From Cellulomonas sp. Leaf395 (GTDB lineage Bacteria; Actinomycetota; Actinomycetes; Actinomycetales; Cellulomonadaceae), in the NCBI RefSeq assembly GCF_001424125.1, contig NZ_LMQI01000003.1:183880-247879 (forward strand): a DNA stretch of 64,000 bases, written 5' to 3'. Shown here piece by piece: positions 60,528 to 64,000 of the stretch. The translations under genes and the position numbers were made by a program. How positions within the stretch are numbered: the stretch's first letter is position 1; every line of letters starts with the position of its first letter. The notes beneath the pieces are model-generated. The model saw only the letters and a program-made list of their open reading frames with translations. It was not told the DNA's origin and searched no databases.

Positions 60528-61547
60528 TCAAGGGGCCAGCCATGCGTCCACGCCCGCGAGCAGCCGTGCGCGCACGTCGTCAGCCGCGCGGCTGGCCCGG
60601 ATGGACGCCCGCGCCAGCTCCGCGAGCTCGGCGTCGGAGAACCCGTGCACGTCGCGCGCGATCGCGTACTGGTCCACCAGCCGGGAGTGGAACAGGAGAG
60701 GGTCGTCGGCGCCGAGCGCGACCGTCGCCCCGGACTCGACCAGGGCCCGCAGCGGCACGTCGTCCGCCGACGCGTACACCCCGAGCGAGACGTTCGACGC
60801 CGGGCACACCTCCAGCGCGACGCCCTCGTCGATCACCCGATCCAGCACCCGGGGATCCTCGGCCGACCGCACCCCGTGCCCGAGCCGGTCAGGGCGCAGG
60901 TGACCCACCACGTCCTCGACGTGCGCCGGTCCGAGCAGCTCACCGCCGTGCGGCACCGAGGCCAGGCCGGCCCTCCGGGCGATCGCGAACGCGGGTGCGA
61001 ACTCCGCGGTCTCGCCCCGTCGCTCGTCGTTGGAGAGCCCGAAGCCCACCACCTGACCGGGGCCGTCACCGGCGTGGTGCGCTGCCAGCCGGGCGAGCGT
61101 GCGTGCCTCCAGCGGGTGCCGCATCCGTGACGCGGCGACGATCACGCCCACGTCCACCCCCGTGTCCTGAGACGCCAGCCGGGCCGCGTCCAGCACGATC
61201 TCCAGCGCGGGCGTCACGCCGCCGACGAACGGTGCGTACGACGTCGGATCCACCTGGATCTCCAGCCGCCCCGAACCCTCCGCGGCATCGTCCTGGGCCG
61301 CCTCCGCGACGATCCGGCGCATGTTCGCCTCGCTACGCACGCACGCCCGCGCGGCGTCGTACAGCCGCTGGAACCGGAACCACCCGCGCTCGTCGGCGGG
61401 GACGTGCAGCGGGTCGGCGTCGAGGAGCGCGGACGGGAGCCGGATGCCGTGGGTCGTCGCCAGGTCCGCCAGCGTGGAGACGCGCATGGACCCGGTGAAG
61501 TGCAGGTGCAGGTGGGCCTTGGGGAGCAGAGCCAGATCGCGGCTCAC
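60528..61547 (-). CDS. adenosine deaminase family protein
   Basis: 339 aa TIM-barrel metallohydrolase. Zinc/active-site motifs are KAHLHLHFTGSM (HxH, residues 11-13 region), VPHGGELLGPAHV (catalytic His/Glu), DRLGHGVRS, EVCPASNVSLGVY and GADDPLLF. These match the actinobacterial adenosine/adenine-deaminase-like family rather than E. coli Add itself, so the base substrate is uncertain. GTG 61547 lies 7 bp after the response-regulator stop; no clear ribosome site, so coupling is likely. Confidence 0.85.
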   Translation of the reverse strand: MSRDLALLPKAHLHLHFTGSMRVSTLADLATTHGIRLPSALLDADPLHVPADERGWFRFQRLYDAARACVRSEANMRRIVAEAAQDDAAEGSGRLEIQVDPTSYAPFVGGVTPALEIVLDAARLASQDTGVDVGVIVAASRMRHPLEARTLARLAAHHAGDGPGQVVGFGLSNDERRGETAEFAPAFAIARRAGLASVPHGGELLGPAHVEDVVGHLRPDRLGHGVRSAEDPRVLDRVIDEGVALEVCPASNVSLGVYASADDVPLRALVESGATVALGADDPLLFHSRLVDQYAIARDVHGFSDAELAELARASIRASRAADDVRARLLAGVDAWLAP

Positions 61548-61554
61548 GGAGCCG

Positions 61555-62247
61555 TCACAGGGTTGCCGTCGTCGTGGCGGTCGCATCGATCAGCCGGTAC
61601 CCGACACCGCGCACGGTGTCGAAGTGCTCGGCGCCGACTTTCCGGCGCAGGTACCGCACATAGACGTCGACGACGTTCGAGCCCGGGTCGAAGTCGAAGC
61701 CCCAGACCTCCGACAGCAGGCGCTCGCGGGTGAGGACGTCGCCCGGATGACGCAGGAACGTCTCCGCCAGGGCGAACTCCCGTGCCGACAGGTCGACCTC
61801 CTGGTTGCCGACCTTCATCCGACGCGTCCGCAGGTCCAGCTGAAGAGCGCCGTGCTTGAGCACCGACGTCTCGCCCGTCGGCGCACCCTGCGTCCGCAGC
61901 CGCAGGCGCACCCGGGCCAGCAGCTCCTCGAAGCGGAACGGCTTGGCCATGTAGTCGTCGGCGCCGGACTCCAGGCCGGTGACGGTGTCCGTGACGGACG
62001 ACCGCGCGGTCAGGACGATCACGGGGACGGTCTCGCCGGCCGCGCGCAGCCGGCGCAGGACCTCGAAGCCGTCGATGTCGGCGAGCCCGAGGTCGAGGAT
62101 GAGCAGGTCGACGTCGCCCGTCTGCACCCGGGTGAGGGCCTCTTCGCCGGAGGTCACGGCGCTCGTCTCGAAGCCGGAGGCACGCAGGCCCTTGGCGACG
62201 AACGCGGCGATGCGTTCCTCGTCCTCCGCGATGAGGATGTGCGTCAT
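61555..62247 (-). CDS. OmpR-family response regulator
   Basis: 230 aa. Receiver domain: acidic pocket AEDEER, phospho-Asp in LLILDLGL (near residue 52), Thr in IVLTAR and Lys in YMAKPF. The C-terminal winged helix has VLTRERLLSEVWGFDFDPGSNVVDVYVRYLRRK and VRGVGYRL. ATG 62247 overlaps the kinase stop (ATGA). Target genes unknown; the adenosine deaminase gene is in the same operon. Confidence 0.94.
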   Translation of the reverse strand: MTHILIAEDEERIAAFVAKGLRASGFETSAVTSGEEALTRVQTGDVDLLILDLGLADIDGFEVLRRLRAAGETVPVIVLTARSSVTDTVTGLESGADDYMAKPFRFEELLARVRLRLRTQGAPTGETSVLKHGALQLDLRTRRMKVGNQEVDLSAREFALAETFLRHPGDVLTRERLLSEVWGFDFDPGSNVVDVYVRYLRRKVGAEHFDTVRGVGYRLIDATATTTATL

Positions 62248-63779
62248 AGGTACTCCACCATCTCGGTGACGGGCTCGGGTTCGCCGTCCACGAGGTCGAC
62301 GGCCGGCAGGTCCAGGACGAAGACCACGCCGGAGCCGACGTTAGCCGGTGGATGCTCCACGAACACACGTCCGTGGTGGGCGTGCGCGATGGCGGCGACG
62401 ATGGGCAGCCCCAGGCCGGCCCCGTGCGAGATGCGGTCGGCCTGTCCGCGGTGGAACCTCTCGAAGATGCGATCGGCCTCGTCAGGGGGCACGCCGGGCC
62501 CTTCGTCGCGAACCCACAGGAGCAGCCGGTCACCCGCCACCTCGCTGCCGAGCCGCACGGTGGATCCCGGCGCTGAGTAGCGGTGGGCGTTCGCGACGAG
62601 CTGCAACCACGCCTGGGTGATCCGCTGGGCGTCCAGCAGCACGTCCACGTCCGCCCGTGCGGCGACCACCCAGTGCCGGTCCCCGAGGCCCCGCGCCTTG
62701 TCGTGCACGTCGTCCGTCAGCCGCCCGACGTCGGTGGGTGCCAGCCGCACGAAGTCCGGGCGGTCCGCGGTCGCGAGCGTCATGAGGTCGTCGACCAGCC
62801 GCTGCATCCGGTCCAGCTCGTCCAGGGCGAGCGCCTGCGTCGCGCGGACGTCGTCGGGGTCGTCCGCATCCACCAGCTCGAGGTGCCCGCGCACGATCGT
62901 CAGCGGCGTCCGCAGCTCGTGACCGACGTCGTCGAGGAGCTCGCGCTGCGACCCGAACGCGCGCTCGAGCCGGTCGAGCATCGCGTTCACCGTGCGGGCC
63001 AGGTTGGACAGGTCGTCCTTGCCGGTCACCGTGATGCGTTCCGAGAGGTCGGACTCCGTGATGCGACGGGTGGTGTCCCGCAGGAGCCGGATGGGTCGAA
63101 GAAGACGCCCGACGACGAACCACGCCACCACGGCGATGACTGCGAGGGCGGCTAGCCCGACCGCGGAGTAGGTGAGAAACGTGCTGCGCAGACTGGACAT
63201 CTCAGCCGACCGGTCGAACGCGACGACGAACAACCCGGAGCCGGGGTCCCCGGCGAGCATGACGGGGACGGCGATCAGGCGGTACTGCGTGGTGGATGTC
63301 TGGACCGTCCGGGGGAGCGACGGAGCGTCAGGGGGGATCGCGGCCAGCACGGTGGCGAGCTCGGGGTCCTCCTCCAGGCGCACCGACCTCGTCTCCGCGG
63401 CTGGGCTCCACTTCAGCTCGCCGTCGAGCAGCGTGACGGCGCCCTCGTTCTTGCCGGGCACCCGGGCGCGGATGCCCTCCCAGAGCACGTCGTTCACGCT
63501 GGTGAACGGCAGGCCCGTGGTGGGATTCTCCTTGGCCTCGACGTTGCGCAGCGCGGCGACGGCTCGGGCCAGGGAGTTGTCGATGCGCTCGTCGGTCTCG
63601 GCGGCCTGCAGGGCGAACGCGGTCCCGCCCGCGATCATCACCGTGAGCCCGGAGAGCACGATCACGGCGGTCAGGAGCCGCGCGCGGACCGTCAGGTGCG
63701 CCCGCTGGTAGACGGGGACACCCTCTGACATCGGCGCGGGGGTGTCGGCGGGGGCGCCGGCCCGAGCGCTGCGTGGCAT
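62244..63779 (-). CDS. sensor histidine kinase
   Basis: 511 aa. Two membrane helices (about residues 34-57 and 208-230) border an extracytoplasmic sensor domain of about 150 residues; a HAMP domain follows (RPIRLLRDTTRRITESDL). The dimerisation His is in DVGHELRTPLTIVRGH; ATP-binding motifs are LVANAHRYSAPG (N), VRDEGPGVPPDE (G1), FERFHRG (F) and HGAGLGLPIV (G2). An alternative start at ATG 63731 would drop 16 residues. CATACT lies 7 nt before ATG 63779, a near-leaderless layout. First gene of the kinase-regulator-deaminase operon. Confidence 0.93.
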   Translation of the reverse strand: MPRSARAGAPADTPAPMSEGVPVYQRAHLTVRARLLTAVIVLSGLTVMIAGGTAFALQAAETDERIDNSLARAVAALRNVEAKENPTTGLPFTSVNDVLWEGIRARVPGKNEGAVTLLDGELKWSPAAETRSVRLEEDPELATVLAAIPPDAPSLPRTVQTSTTQYRLIAVPVMLAGDPGSGLFVVAFDRSAEMSSLRSTFLTYSAVGLAALAVIAVVAWFVVGRLLRPIRLLRDTTRRITESDLSERITVTGKDDLSNLARTVNAMLDRLERAFGSQRELLDDVGHELRTPLTIVRGHLELVDADDPDDVRATQALALDELDRMQRLVDDLMTLATADRPDFVRLAPTDVGRLTDDVHDKARGLGDRHWVVAARADVDVLLDAQRITQAWLQLVANAHRYSAPGSTVRLGSEVAGDRLLLWVRDEGPGVPPDEADRIFERFHRGQADRISHGAGLGLPIVAAIAHAHHGRVFVEHPPANVGSGVVFVLDLPAVDLVDGEPEPVTEMVEYL

Positions 63780-63821
63780 GCAGGCAAGTATGTCCGCCGC
63801 ACCTGAGCGTGCGCAGGTGTC

Positions 63822-64000
63822 TCAGTCCAACGGCCGCATGAAGGACCACAGGTGCCCCTCGAGGTCGTGTGCGCTGTAGACGCGGTACCCGTAGCCCTGG
63901 TCCACCGGCGGCTGCCGGACCTCGACGCCGGCCTCGAGCGACCTCTGGTGGTGCGCGTCGACGTCGTCCACCATCACGGCGACCGAGGCGGTGCCCGCAC
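63822..64000 (-). CDS. C-terminal part of a VOC (glyoxalase-like) family protein
   Basis: The frame is open from the window edge to TGA 63824-63822 and encodes about 59 residues. The end YGYRVYSAHDLEGHLWSFMRP is typical of VOC/glyoxalase-bleomycin-resistance proteins, with the C-terminal metal Glu in DLEGHLW. The N-terminal half lies beyond the window. Same strand as the two-component operon, 42 bp upstream of it. Confidence 0.82.
   Translation of the reverse strand, partial: AGTASVAVMVDDVDAHHQRSLEAGVEVRQPPVDQGYGYRVYSAHDLEGHLWSFMRPLD

Noticed and set aside
63328..63849. A 173-codon minus-strand frame near the window end
   Set aside because: Out of frame with both the sensor kinase and the VOC gene; Arg/Gly-rich shadow.

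Overview
The window is one continuous stretch of a very GC-rich actinobacterial chromosome. GTG starts, tightly overlapping genes and third-position G/C throughout point to the Micrococcales, most likely a Cellulomonas-like genus (inference; no 16S is present). I see no phage, transposase, CRISPR array or plasmid gene, and no stretch above about 300 bases lacks a gene. The longest gaps are 18507-18762, 40889-41105 and 16204-16364; they hold promoters, operators or hairpins, described below.

Layout. (1) 1-4242: tail of an upstream gene, then the cytochrome c maturation operon resA-ccdA-resB-ccsB. (2) 4282-18506: dispersed menaquinone genes (menA, menE, menB, menC, menD, menF, menG) with small membrane proteins, two tandem DUF3048 lipoproteins, a SugE/Gdx-type exporter with a TetR regulator, and an HtrA-type protease. 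(3) 18763-36591: a geranylgeranyl-reductase-family flavoprotein followed by a complete nuoA-N operon (complex I), with a candidate Rex operator at its head. (4) 36635-46704: polyprenyl diphosphate synthase, RDD-FHA protein, PP2C phosphatase, RarD permease, FprA, a catalytically degenerate ABC ATPase, HtpX, a TetR/membrane-protein pair and YajQ. (5) 46857-52672: tRNA-Tyr; a Clp_N-domain protein plus a tiny HTH protein divergent from an ABC-2 exporter; a RecQ helicase fused to a phosphoribosyltransferase-like domain; PncA; a lipoprotein. (6) 52801-59174: tRNA-Thr, tRNA-Met, rpmG, a MaoC dehydratase pair, a LacI/MFS/MFS module, murB. (7) 59096-64000: a YtrA-type GntR with its membrane protein, a two-component system in operon with an adenosine deaminase family gene, and the end of a VOC protein.

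How it works together. Most of the first 37 kb serves one purpose: making menaquinone (MenF, MenD, MenC, MenE, MenB, MenA, MenG, prenyl chain synthase, probable MenJ-like saturase) and using it in respiration (complex I, cytochrome c maturation). MenH and the DHNA-CoA thioesterase are not here. Gene order follows the Mycobacterium tuberculosis Rv0525-Rv0566c and Rv0634B-Rv0635 regions (from memory), with nuoA-N inserted between the menJ-like and prenyl synthase genes.

The most interesting regulatory signals are a 44-bp inverted repeat at 47649-47692 that encodes two face-to-face promoters for the Clp_N/HTH and ABC-exporter genes; a recurring TANNNT-N6-RTG layout that predicts leaderless mRNAs for about fifteen genes; a probable CTG start codon for the LacI regulator; and perfect palindromic operators next to each of the TetR, LacI and GntR genes.
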